Shown here piece after piece: positions 38,545 through 48,974 of a stretch of 64,000 nt of DNA. Source of the DNA: Rhodocollybia butyracea (taxonomy: Eukaryota; Basidiomycota; Agaricomycetes; Agaricales; Omphalotaceae); assembly GCA_015501585.1 (NCBI GenBank), contig JADNRY010000027.1, forward strand, positions 248,001 through 312,000, read 5' to 3'. Made by a program: the position numbers and the translations under genes. Below the pieces are notes generated by a model that was not told the DNA's origin, searched no databases, and worked only from the letters and a program-made list of their open reading frames with translations. The stretch's first letter is position 1. Each line of letters starts with the position of its first letter.

Positions 38545-38720
38545 TGGTGATCAAGGATCAGTAGTTTTTTTTTTTTTTTTTTTGGATGTATCGGTGCGCA
38601 ATTGCAAGCTCTGTACATTCCGATTTCTAAACTGATCGCTTTGGTCCACATTCAATGAGTTTCTATACTCAAACCTTGGTATCTGAGCATCATCACCTCC
38701 TCTCCCCCCAACTTCATAAA

Positions 38721-38831
38721 GCTTTCTTAGCTCAGTGGCGGAGCGTTGCATTTGCGTAGCGGATTAACCATCTGGTGTTTACAATCATATGCAAACTAAG
38801 GGCAGTCGTTCTTGAATCCGGCTCGGAGGCA
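38721..38831 (+). pseudogene. tRNA-Thr-like unit 5, degenerate
   Basis: Acceptor GCTTTCT against CGGAGGC, a D-loop substitution (GTGGCGGAGC), and disrupted anticodon and T-arms with inserted bases. A T9 run follows near 38851-38860. Confidence 0.6.
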
Positions 38832-39255
38832 TATCCATTGAGTCTCCTGTTTTTTTTTTGGACTTGCAATTACTTATTACTGAGAATTTAAAACGTTGTT
38901 CCCGCGGTCATCGAGATTTATATCATTCTTTCGGCTGCTCTTGCCTCGGATACTCGATTTCCGTGCAATGACCGCGCTCCTCATTATCTTCTTTCTACAA
39001 TTTCACACTGTGCTCATTAGCAAAGCGATAGCAAAGTGAGAGAAAGTATTTGATATTATTTTTGTCCCGGTAGTGGTAGTAGTGGTAGTATCATACTAAC
39101 ACAACTCAACCTACCTACTTACCTACCCGGGGCCCAGTCTAGCATCTCCTGCCTGGTCTATCTTTAATCTCCGAGTCATGATCCATATCTGGGTTTCAGC
39201 AGTACTACTGCTCTCAATCATCGACGTCTCCAGCTTTCTTCCGCATCTCAGTAAC

Positions 39256-39357
39256 GCCTCCTTAGGTCAGTGGTAGAGCATTGCGAAGTTGTGTGATGGA
39301 CATGGATCGTTATGGAATACAATGCAAAGGTCAGTCGTTCAAGCCGGCTAGGAGGCG
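39256..39357 (+). pseudogene. tRNA-Thr-like unit 6, altered anticodon loop
   Basis: Strong acceptor pairing (GCCTCCT/AGGAGGC) and a good T-arm (AGTCG TTCAAGC CGGCT), but the anticodon loop reads GAAGTTG rather than CTTGT, so its identity is lost or changed. Followed by T7CT5. Confidence 0.5.
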
Positions 39358-40058
39358 TCAATTCTTGGTGAAGTGTCAGCGCAAGGGTTTTTTTCTTTTT
39401 CTTTTGAGTCTTGGAATCAAGTTTATCTTTTCAGATCTATCGGTAGCAGGTCGGATTTATGTCGTTCCTCTCGCAGCTGCTCAAGCTCAAGTTCAATTTC
39501 CGGATGCGCGCGCGCCCAAGTTGATTTGGAGGTACGCCTAGGCATATGTGTCCGAATCAGGAAGTCACTATCAATGATGCACCCAAGGTTGGCGAATATG
39601 GTGCACGGTGTACGGTGGTTTGCCCCTGGACCGTAAGTCGGAGCGTCTTGAGATCAGTCGGGCGCTTAGCGCAGATAAATTTTGTAATAAGCGCTCTTGT
39701 CGCAGTTAGTTATAGACGACCATCTATCTCAGTATCTGTACGGGCTAGTGTTCAAAGCAAGTTCAAACATCCAAACGTTAACGCTCGAATTTCCAAATGT
39801 CATCTTCTGCTTTCCATTTTCACTCGTTAAGCATTTCCAGAGGCTCTAATGTTGCAGGTTTCGTTTTCGACCCAGCGTTCAGACTCGTTCAAACACCTGC
39901 CGACTAGAAGAATGCAGCCATGTTGGCTCTCCTCAAACAACGGCTCTCTTGTCGTTATGCTGCACAGCTGTCAGCCAGCCGTCGACGTAGATCTTGTAGG
40001 ACGAAAATGCCAAAAGTGCGCGATAATATTCTTTATCCTTTTTTTCTAGCTAACATAC
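39358..40058. other. No supported gene
   Basis: Spacer of the last tRNA-like unit plus sequence that may belong to earlier decayed exons of the next pseudogene. No frame with recognised motifs. Confidence 0.35.
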
Positions 40059-40612
40059 ATGATACTTCGACGCGCAGAATGCAAATTCAGCCGCCTTACA
40101 TGGTCGACCAGTCCCTCGACTGTTCACCGGGACACTTATGCACAACTTGAACGAACTCGCAAGATATCAGGCGAAATTTCCTCATCGAAGACCGTATCAA
40201 GCACTGGAAGGCTCTTTTTTGCAGACAACCTCCCCAAATCATCGCTCCTGGACACCCTGATTGCTGAAAGAGCCACAATTTCTTACTCGTAGACGCATCG
40301 AATCCGATGCTGGGTGAGCTTGTTCTGTATTGGGTTTGGGTTTGGGTTTTGAATTTGATTTCCTTCGCAAGGGGTTATCTCAAGGTACGTGTTCCAACGA
40401 CACTGATTTTACATAATGCGTTCGTTCATGTTTTTCCAGATCTGGGACCATTTTTCAGACTATTCAGACTATCCAGCTTCTCACGGTCGCTTTTGCTTCG
40501 ACCCTTTTTCGTTTTCTTACATTCCATTGATATATCTGACTTGCCTTACTATACTGGTAGAATGAAAGCTTACGAGCAAAAGCCTATCGTAAAAGATATC
40601 GCTCTTCCGTGA
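40059..40612 (+). pseudogene. Decayed hypothetical gene
   Basis: One frame reads FLIEDRIKHWKALF (from 40178), TGA at 40265, then HNFLLVDASNPMLGELVLY, VWVLNLISFARGYLKVRVPT, TLILHNAFVHVFPDLGPFF and LPYYTGRMKAYEQKPIVKD, with a final stop at 40610. The frame upstream of FLIED is shifted by one base. The organised hydrophobic composition suggests a once functional protein of a family I do not recognise. Confidence 0.55.
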
Positions 40613-41005
40613 AGACTTGATATTTTGATCCTCGTTCGCTGAAAGGTGACTCATGTGCATGAGAATCAACTCCAATTTTTTGCGCCGCATGGGAGGCTCA
40701 TGACCTCATGGCACTACGGTCTGCTGGAGCGGCTTGGTCCCTCCGAAGGGAATAGTATGACGTCATGGGGGTAGTCGCACGCCGCTGGGGCGCACATTAG
40801 AATAGCCTTTTGGGCTTTGGGGCGCAGAACGTCATTTTCTCCAACTCTGACACAGCGATTACTCGTCCAGGCGGTCATCGATTCATCGTTTGTACTCTTG
40901 GAGCGAGCTTCTTGTAGGTATTTATACGATTCCGAACACTGCAAACTTAACTACTTTTACAAACTAAACCCAACCTTTACTCGAAAAACTTCATTCACAA
41001 TCAAT

Positions 41006-41790
41006 ATGTTTAGAAACAATAACAACACTACCGTTCCTAACCACACTGGTCGGGATACAGCTCTCGGTGCCGGTGCTGGCGGTGTCCTTGGCCACGAAGG
41101 CCATCACGGACACACAGGTCGGGATGCTGCCGTTGGCGGATTCGCTGGTCATGAGCTGGGCCACCACGGCAACGGTACCGCTCCAGGTACTCACGGAAAC
41201 CGTGATGGGCTAATTGGTGCTGGTACCGGTGCTGCAGTGGGACATGGAGGCGGTCGTGAGTAGCATTTCCTTCCACAGCTTGAATCGAGCTAACTGTATC
41301 ACAGATGGTATGAGGGACGCTGCCATTGGCGGAGTTGGTGGCGAAATGCTTGGACGTCATCAGGGCAAAAACGCCTATAACGCCCCAGCCTATAACGCCC
41401 CCGCCTATGACGCCCCTGTAGCTGGTGCTGGTGTTCCTTCTGTCGTTCCTGCCGCCGCTGGTGCTGGTATGGGTGCTGGTGCAGGTGCAGGTGCAGGAGT
41501 AAACACCGGCAACCCAAGTAGAACACACGGCAAAATGACGGAAATTGAGGGGAAAGTCGAACGCGGATTAGGAAACATCGCTGGAAGCACTTCGCTTGGG
41601 TAAGAAGCCGATCACCCAATTCGTATAACTGTGTACTGATTTGCTTGTTTACAGAATCAAAGGCGAGAACAAGATCATCGCTGGCCAACGTGAACAGGCT
41701 GCAGTTGGCGGACACCGACAAGCAGATATGTTAGAGACGCAAGCTGCCACGCATAGGAATCAGGCGAATGCGATGCATCCGTCTATTTGA
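41006..41790 (+). CDS. Gly/His-rich protein with CsbD-like C-terminus
   Basis: Three exons joined by GTGAGT..CAG and GTAAGA..CAG introns. MFRNNNNTTVPNHTGRDTAL is followed by Gly/His-rich repeats (GHEGHHGHTGRDAAVGGF), then an Ala/Pro-rich stretch with NAYNAPAYNAPAYDAP and a (GAGA)n run. The C-terminal part (TEIEGKVERGLGNIAGSTSL, then IKGENKIIAGQREQAAVGG) resembles CsbD-like stress proteins, small hydrophilic helical proteins. Stop TGA at 41788-41790. It is probably a disordered, stress-induced cytosolic protein. Unusually high Gly and His content; no membrane segments. Confidence 0.75.
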
Positions 41791-41952
41791 TCGCATGAAG
41801 TAGAAGGAATTTTGTCAATTGTATCACTATAGCTTACTCTTAATGTACTCGAGATACCCAAGTAATCGATCATCAGTCTTCGAGACTGAAGCTTTGTGCA
41901 AAACTTTTCTAAGCTAAGTAATAGACACACTTGTCGTCGCAGGGGCTAGGTG

Positions 41953-42820
41953 ATTTTGCCGTGCAGCCGGTGCGTGGTGCGTGCACATATATAATTTTTT
42001 TCAGCCCGAAATATGTATTTTTGTAATATATACTAACATTATCGACTTCATATTAATGAACTTTTTGGCCAATTGGCCCAAAGAGGTAATTCTACACTGC
42101 TGCACGAAACTTTGGCAGATTTCTAGAAGTATTGATGGTAAAAGAATGTAAAAATGTGTTTTTAAAGATTCTGAATAATCTTCCGAAGATTTTGAATAAT
42201 ACTCGTCTTTTCGAATCTTTCAAGAGCAATCTTGCATACACAAAAATTCTACCTAATTAGTAGTAATATCGAGTCTTAGATACACAATAATTGTACGCAT
42301 CACGCATCACTTGCACGCACCGGCACGCACCCGGCACCACTTGCACACACCCTCGCACGCACTATGCACGCACCCCGCATCACTTGCACGCACCCACAAA
42401 ATGATGATGGCAGGTGCGTGCAAGTGATGGCGGATGCGTGCAAGTGATGGTGGGTGCATGCAAATGTTGTGGGTCTTTTCAGCAATGTTTGTGTTTTTTG
42501 TAGACATTGGAACCTGTACATACACCTGTACACCTCTATACTACTCTTGCCTTATCAGGCAGCCTCCTATGTGCCTAGTGCAGGTCAATTTACTTATGTT
42601 GATGATACTTACACTACTTATCTTTAAGTGTACAATCCAAGTTGCAGCTTTGGGGACAGATATAAAAGAAAGGCTCAAGAAAGGCTAGTAAATTCTATAG
42701 TAGAAATAACTTTACACAACGAAGTGGACTTGTCCCAGTTGACACGCGCGCACTTGCACGCACCACGCTCCGCATTTGCACGCACCAAGCACGCACCACG
42801 CACCGGCTGCACGGCAAAAT
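41953..42820. mobile_element. Non-autonomous TIR element with TGCACGCACC repeats
   Basis: Ends are inverted copies: ATTTTGCCGTGCAGCCGGTG on the left, its reverse complement (ACGGCAAAAT at 42811-42820) on the right, with at least 32 bp of match. The interior contains arrays of TGCACGCACC on both strands (42298-42470 and 42740-42805). No transposase frame. Target duplication not clear. Confidence 0.75.
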
Positions 42821-43152
42821 GTATGTGCCGCGAATAGTCATCGCGACTATCGGTTCACAGCAAATCAATCTACAATGACCATCGTTTGTAGCGGCAGCCT
42901 TCTTTCGTAGGATAAGTCAAGGAGAAAGGACGTCGAATTAACTTGTTATACTCCCGAGCTCAGTGGCCATCGATTCAAGTCAAGTTTTCGTCTTATCCAG
43001 TTCACAGGATGTTCGTCGGGCACTAGTTTGTATTTACTTTTCTCCTCGCCATGTCCCCTGCGTTATGTACAGTAAAAGCGAAAAACAGCGGTAGCACGGG
43101 CACTACAGTTGATATTCAAGGTAGAGCGCGAAAAAGCGGGTGTGAGAAATAG
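42821..43152. other. Intergenic, nothing recognised
   Basis: Region downstream of the F-box gene (reverse strand). No supported coding sequence or repeat. Confidence 0.35.
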
Positions 43153-44712
43153 TTACTTGCACTCGAAAGACAGCTCTAGGCCTTCACAAGCTTCCAAACG
43201 AGTAAAGAAATCCCCACTTTCAACGCGCCACTTCGGAAAAGCGCAGTGTACCTTCTGTAGGCGACTAACCCCTCTATATTCCTGCATGTCCGGCCACCAG
43301 CGAGATTCCACGAATTCAGCGAAAGAAACGTCGTAGGCCTCCTGCTTATCATCACCGAAATATCTGGATTCACAAAACACAAACCGAGTCAACTTTGGAA
43401 CAAGGATAGCAACGTCACGTTGGCCCTGAAACTTGAGTGTCTCGAATATGCTCTTTCCTTCAACTCGGGGGCAGTTTAGAAGTTCAAGTTTCTCAAGAAA
43501 AGGAAACAAGGCAAGGAGCGTTGTCAGTTCATTCGTCAAGATTTTGACAACTCGCGACAAGGTCAGCTCTTTTATTGGGGCAGCACAGCGACGATGGAAT
43601 TCCAAGAGGGGTGAAAACGGCGAACAGCTCTGCCCATGGCGGGTCTCCATAAAAGATAGTTTAAATGAGATGAGATTGGGAGCCGTCAACGAATCCATGA
43701 AGGTGGAATAGCTGTCATCACGAGTGGTTAAGGCAAGCGAGGTCAAGGCCAGGAGTTCCAATGGCTCAGGCTCAAACATTTGGAATGAAAGGATGAGGAC
43801 CACGACATTACTGAATACTTTCAAAAATCGCAATGGAAGAACGAGACCAACGTAGATAATACCCGTTGGGAGGGAAACAGTGCAAGAAAGGTCTAATTCG
43901 AGGATCTGGTCGCTAGGCAGGGTTGTTATGGGATTCCAGTTATAAACAAGGCCACCAACTGCTGTGAATCTGCGAAGTCGAGGGCAATCTCTAAAAAATG
44001 TCCCATCCGACTTTTTCCAGCCTTTCTTGCTCTGTTTTCGGGTGACAGTAGTGATGAGTTCCAGCTCTTCCAATAGAGCGAAAGATCTCCGGGGCAGGTC
44101 AATGCAATGGATACCCTCGAATGGCAAGCGCAAGCATAAAAGACGTATACGGGGACAGAAGGGAATAAGAATTTCCATGAATGCTGAGATTCTGTCGGTA
44201 CTGTAAGATTCCAGGTCAAGGTCAATCGTAGTGATTGGGAGAGCTCCGCTGCATTGAAGGTAATTGGGAATCATGGCGGCAGAAATAGAGATTTTACGCC
44301 GTGTACTACGATGAATATACTCCGTCCATAATTGACAAGTTGAGCGAGCTGTGACCCTCCACACAAAGCATACATGGGACATTGTGACGGGGTGTACCGG
44401 CCCTTTTGTGGATGCTTTTGTTCTATCCATCGAGTCGCCGACTTGACGGAAGATCTGCGATAAAAGTTCCGGGTGCAGACGACGTACAGGCGCAAGGATA
44501 TTGCGGATAGATGCTATCTCCGAGAGTTCCTTGTTGTGTTGCTGAGTAAGCTCGTCGAGGTCGCCATTTGAGTCAAGATCCTCTTCCATCATGAGAGATA
44601 GTTTTTCGGCGAATAACTTTTTCTCGTCCAACCGAGAGAGCAAAAATTGTCTATCTCTCGAAGATAGCCAGACGGGATTCTCTATGCGAGAAAGAGAGAG
44701 AAAACTCGACAT
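43153..44712 (-). CDS. F-box/LRR-like protein (single exon)
   Basis: One uninterrupted 519-codon frame from the ATG at 44712. An N-terminal coiled coil (MEEDLDSNGDLDELTQQHNK) leads into the F-box-like part: IRNILAPVRRLHPELLSQIF, then MSHVCFVWRVTARSTCQLW. The rest has the leucine-rich spacing of LRR-like F-box proteins, e.g. LPITTIDLDLESYS and LLCLRLPFEGI. This resembles the large agaricomycete F-box families; the substrate is unknown. A decayed paralogue lies head-to-head at 45145. The lack of introns contrasts with most other genes here. Confidence 0.75.
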   Translation of the reverse strand: MSSFLSLSRIENPVWLSSRDRQFLLSRLDEKKLFAEKLSLMMEEDLDSNGDLDELTQQHNKELSEIASIRNILAPVRRLHPELLSQIFRQVGDSMDRTKASTKGPVHPVTMSHVCFVWRVTARSTCQLWTEYIHRSTRRKISISAAMIPNYLQCSGALPITTIDLDLESYSTDRISAFMEILIPFCPRIRLLCLRLPFEGIHCIDLPRRSFALLEELELITTVTRKQSKKGWKKSDGTFFRDCPRLRRFTAVGGLVYNWNPITTLPSDQILELDLSCTVSLPTGIIYVGLVLPLRFLKVFSNVVVLILSFQMFEPEPLELLALTSLALTTRDDSYSTFMDSLTAPNLISFKLSFMETRHGQSCSPFSPLLEFHRRCAAPIKELTLSRVVKILTNELTTLLALFPFLEKLELLNCPRVEGKSIFETLKFQGQRDVAILVPKLTRFVFCESRYFGDDKQEAYDVSFAEFVESRWWPDMQEYRGVSRLQKVHCAFPKWRVESGDFFTRLEACEGLELSFECK

Positions 44713-45144
44713 TCTGTTTGAGTTGGTAACACAAATGGCTCAGACCGGTAGCATATTAGTATGAGTAGAAGCATATACTCACTATGACAGACAAAGGGCA
44801 GCCAACGGGGATGTGCGAGTAAAAACGCGAGCAACTGATGAGAAGTGTGAGGAAAACGTTCTATGCGTAATACGAAACACTCACAGGTGGGAGCAGGAGT
44901 CGTGAGGAGCCTTGTTTGAGTGTTTTGAATTGTCAAGATATTGTACGAGTAAGATGAGAGTGGAAGAGAATAGAGGGTGGGGATTCTTGAACAGGGTAGT
45001 CACGTCACGTGACACTGGCGTCTGTTCGTTAACGGGCTCCTATCGCATTCCTGATTAGCTGCGATTTATCTACCGTGGTGAGTATCTAAATAATTTGTTT
45101 CTATGTAGCTTATCGGTATGATCTATGTGTGTAGATCTCCGACT
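44713..45144. other. Shared flank of head-to-head paralogues
   Basis: Lies between the start of the F-box gene (reverse strand) and the start of its decayed copy (forward strand). No gene seen. Confidence 0.4.
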
Positions 45145-46588
45145 ATCTCTCCCTCCCTCGCATAGAGAATTCTTTCTGGCTATCTTCGAGAGATAAACAT
45201 TTTTTGCTATCCCGGCTGGACGAGAACTTGCTGAGATCGCCTCTATCCGTAATATCCTTGCACCTGTGCGTCGTCTACACCCAGAACTTCTATTGTAAAT
45301 TTTCTATCAAGTTGTCGCCTCAGTCAGAGCCACATGGAGGGGCCCAATGCACCACCCGTCGATCGCGATGTCCCATGTATGCTTTGTTTGGAGGGTCACA
45401 GCCCGCTCAACGCCCAAATTATGGACAGACTATGTGGATCGCAGTCTGAAGCGTAACCTCACAGTTTTTGCCGCCGTGGTTCCCGAATACCTTCGATGCA
45501 GCGCGGCTCTCCCAATTATGGTTGATATCGACCTTGAATCATGTTCTCCCGAACAGGTTTCTACATTCATCAAAACTCTTGTTCCCCTCTGCTCCCGTGT
45601 ACGTCTTTCACGCTTGTACTTGCCTCTCGGGGGTATCTAAGTATGCCTCAGTGCGTTTTACATGCTTGGAAGAGCTCATCATTGCCTCACGCCGTATAAT
45701 GGCCTTAAGCGATCTCAACACAAACGGGTCGGATGGGACATTCTTTAGCAACTGCCCACAACTACGTAGATTCAAATCGGTTGGTGACCATAACTGCCAG
45801 TGGAATTCTCCAACTCTTCCTCACAAACAGATGCTCGAATTCAATCTTGCTTGCATTGGCGAGCCGTCTCCAAGTTCCCCTGTTGATATTACCAGGCTAC
45901 CACTGGCAATCTTGAAAGGATTCAGTAATGTCATTGTGCTCATTCTTTCGTTCCCAGAATTCAAGTTCGAAACATTAAAACTCCAAGCCTTAACCTCACC
46001 TGTCTTGAGTACCACTTATAATGGTTGTTCCGCCTTCATGGATCCTATGACGGCTCCTAATCTCATCGCATTTAAACCGTCTCAGTCGGGTGGTAGGAGC
46101 CATCCGAGGCCTCGTTCACTATCTGAACACTTCTCGGCATTCCAACAGCGCTGTAACCCTCCTATAAAAGAGCTCACGTCGTCACAAGTTGACACCATGT
46201 TGATGAATGAACTTATAGCGCTCCTTACCTTGTTCCTCTACTTGAGAAACTCGAACTTCTCCGGTGCAGGCGAATCAATGGGGGCACTCGAGTTCAATGG
46301 TCTAGTTGACATTACTAGCCTTGTTCCAAAGCTAACTTGCTTTGGTTTTTGTGAATCCCCACTGTATGTTGACGATGTCAACGAGTGAGTGGCTTATGAC
46401 ACTGCTTTGGCTGAATTTGTGGAGTCCCGCTGATGGCCAGACATTCAGGAATATGGGGGTATTCGCCGCCTATGGAAGGTACATTACACTTTCCTGAAGG
46501 GCCGCATACCAGGTAAGGAATTCTTTTCACGTTTGGATGCTTGTGATGGCCTGGAGCTGTCTTTCGACTGGACTCGGAGCTGCAGGTA
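45145..46588 (+). pseudogene. Decayed paralogue of the F-box gene
   Basis: Aligned to the 43153 gene: ENSFWLSSRDKHFLLSRLDEN, a large deletion of the coiled coil, then AEIASIRNILAPVRRLHPEL, a frame break, MSHVCFVWRVTARSTPKLW, LPIMVDIDLESCSPEQV, a stop after YLPLGGI (45640), SDGTFFSNCPQLRRFKSVG, and finally RLDACDGLELSF. Several frameshifts and stops. Opposite orientation to the parent, so an inverted duplication. Confidence 0.8.
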
Positions 46589-47043
46589 ACAGGATCAAAA
46601 CCGAACTACTACTTATGCATATCTTCGAGCTCTCTATCACCCTATCTTTCTTACTCTCTTGCCACACCAAGCCTTATGTTACATATAGTGCTCATCCTAC
46701 AATTGCTGCAAGGCAGGGAATATTGTGTACTTACTAGGTGAAGACTGCTTAAGAAAGTGACAAAAACTTTAAGTTGAAAGTGATGGCTAACATACTATTT
46801 CCGACTGGCGCACAACAGACAGAGGCCTGGATTGATTGTGGATCAATCCGGGTGGATTTTTCTATTTCTTTAAAGATTTGTCATGATATCGAGAGGCTGC
46901 AGACATCAATAGGAGAAGTTGAGAACAGCCAAAGAGGAGTTAGCCAGTCGAGGATTAGAGTCAAGAGCAAGTCTAGATTAAAATATACTGTACACGTTGC
47001 ACTAATAAGGAAATTGGGGAATGAATGAAGAGAAGAGAAATAA

Positions 47044-47444
47044 AGAAAATCCACCAATGATCTCAATCAATGTACGATGATTCCCCTCAATTTCCGAAGA
47101 TATCTTTTGGCTTTTAATGAATGCACTCCCAAACAAGATAAATGCATTCAGGGGACGCGGGATGTAGGGTAGGCGACACTGAGCAGCGAGGATGGAGTTG
47201 GTAGGTGGTCGTTGAACCAACGGCACCACTAGTACCGTTTCCAAGGCCAACAGACACCGCATCGCATGTGCGCCCTAAGAGGAGGTGGGCCCGTTACCGC
47301 CAAGGGCCCCTCGTTTAGATGGACCCGGTCTCGTAGACGAGAGGTAGTAGCTGTCGCGAGACTCACATCTGGGAGGAAGGTGTAGTTGAATTCTGGAGGG
47401 CCAGAGGAGTAGGATGCTCCTGTGTCCATCTGTGTCCATATCAT
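47044..47444 (-). pseudogene. HMG-box transcription-factor fragment
   Basis: Reverse-strand translation gives YIPRPLNAFILFGSAFIKSQ followed by KISSEIEGNHRTLIEIIG, the first half of an HMG box as in fungal MATA_HMG or Ste11-like regulators. After an apparent intron donor at IIG|GTGGAT the second half (CW..L....K..W) is not found. An upstream 70-codon frame (47229-47444; GPPEFNYTFLPDVSLATATT) may be its N-terminal exon. The box looks truncated. Confidence 0.6.
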
Positions 47445-48024
47445 CTGCTCCTTTTGTCCCCCCTGGTCGCCTTGGTACGTTTGGGCAAGTCAAACTTTGC
47501 AGTGCTATAAACTCCATAGTTCCTGGTCGTGGTTATATCATCTTGATGGACTCAGGTACGATGTAGCTGTGATTGATCCACCTCAACTCCAACTTCTCTC
47601 CAAAGCTCTCAACATGATCAGTCATTCTATAATAAAAAATCGAGGAAGTGTCGAGGGACTAAGTCTTCTCATCCATTGCCAGTGTTCATCATTCCTGGCA
47701 AGAACAGTAAGTATGAGAATACTTGGTCCTTCGACATGTATCGGAACAAGAATTATAGGTACCAGTACACTATACAGCTGTGGTAGATGTGTTTTCCAAC
47801 TTCCCTCTCGAGAGTCGAGGATCGGTAGGCACTGCATTCATCACTTAAATTCACTTTGCCAAACTGGGAGCAAAAATCACTCTGCCAGTTTGTTGGCAGA
47901 GTCGTGCAAATGGGCCTCCAAAACCCAGTGAGCAACACGTTCAACTCTCATTAAGACTGTTGCTTGCCAATTCTCAAATCACCATTTCAAGATGAAACAA
48001 TAATTGACACCAGGGGCGTTGACC
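47445..48024. other. No supported gene
   Basis: Only short unconvincing frames. Contains a small inverted repeat (CTCTGCCAGTTTGTTGGCAGAG, near 47879-47901). Confidence 0.35.
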
Positions 48025-48029
48025 ATGGC

Positions 48030-48420
48030 ATCTGATTTTCAGATGCTTTGATATCATCTCAATTGACAACTATCTTGAATGGCATCTGCAGATCATGCAT
48101 TGGCTTTGTCGCACTTTTATATAGAGATCTGAAGTAAGGCTGATCTGCCCCACAAGTCAATGGCCACTTACCCTCCCAGCAAGTCTCAAAGGTCTTAGAA
48201 AATTCAGTGTTATAAGCTTTGGCTCTGCTTCAAAGACCAGGACCGACCTTTGAGACTTGTTAAAGAAATAAATTCGCAAGAAAGATCAGACTTATGTCCA
48301 AGTCAGCTCTATATAAAAGTGTGACAAGGTCAATGCAGGGTGATTTTCAGATGCCGTTCAAGGTGCCTATTGGAATGATATTAAAAGTTAAAACATCTGT
48401 GCCTTAACCATCTGCATACA
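48030..48420. mobile_element. Foldback (long inverted repeat) element
   Basis: Long imperfect inverted arms: GCATTGGCTTTGTCGCACTT..TATATAGAG (left, from 48098) against CTCTATATAAAAGTGTGACA..TGC (right, to 48338). An inner pair CAAGTCTCAAAGGTC/GACCTTTGAGACTTG and weaker outer matches continue to about 48395. No gene inside. Confidence 0.6.
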
Positions 48421-48528
48421 CATATTGATATCTATTCATCTATCTCTGCATTCTCGTGACCCCCAGGCTGCTAGTACTTATACTCATGTCTCCAAAAATT
48501 GGTGATCAGCACTCTACTTTTTGGCACC

Positions 48529-48929
48529 ATGTCAGACTCATCCAGCGATCAGGCCATCGCTGAATCACTATCTTTCCAGTATGTTCAAAACCTAGACTTT
48601 GTATGAAGATTATGTCACACTACCATTAATATTATAGGTTGGGCGGCTACGCGACGCTATCTTGCTTAGGTCAGATTGGCCTCTAGTCGAACTCCAGAGG
48701 GTAAAGTATTTTGCTTATGCTTTGAACCGCAGTTTTATTGGTCTATGACTTTCTCCTCACGCTCCCCGCTGAACTTCGGTTGATATGGTCCCGCCGACTG
48801 ACTGGCACTTCGGTGATACTCATTCTGAGCCGCTACAGCATTCTGCTGTCCCCAAATTTTTATGGTGGTTTTCAACACCACACTCCCAGGACAAACTTTG
48901 ACAGATACAAGGTTGATTTGCCCATTTGA
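48529..48929 (+). pseudogene. DUF6533-like membrane protein, 5' fragment
   Basis: ATG at 48529 (MSDSSSDQAIAESLSFQYVQ), then after an intron LLVYDFLLTLPAELRLIW, the YDFLLTLPxExxLIW block of the DUF6533 family (multipass membrane proteins common in Agaricomycetes). The reading continues to SVILILSRYSILLSPNFYGG and stops at 48929. The rest of the family's length is absent; the CACTA element begins 46 bases later. Confidence 0.55.
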
Positions 48930-48974
48930 CTTAAGTGCAGTGTGCTTGACTCAATCCTATATTGTGCCCAGCTG

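Larger units (their letters stand above)
37400..39440 (+). repeat. Tandem array of tRNA-Thr-like units
   Basis: Six units at intervals of about 260-535 bases each hold an A-box (TAGCTCAGTGG or variant), a split anticodon arm, a B-box-like GTTCAATCC, and a T-run within about 10-60 bases downstream. The spacers also share TCTATCGGAAC-like and later segments, so the whole unit was duplicated. A seventh remnant (acaatgcaaaggtccgtcg) lies near 37410-37460. Confidence 0.8.

Noticed and set aside
41037..41721. Long antisense frames over the Gly/His-rich gene
   Set aside because: They are complementary to the low-complexity Gly/Ala codons; the sense frame has proper splice sites and a CsbD-like end.
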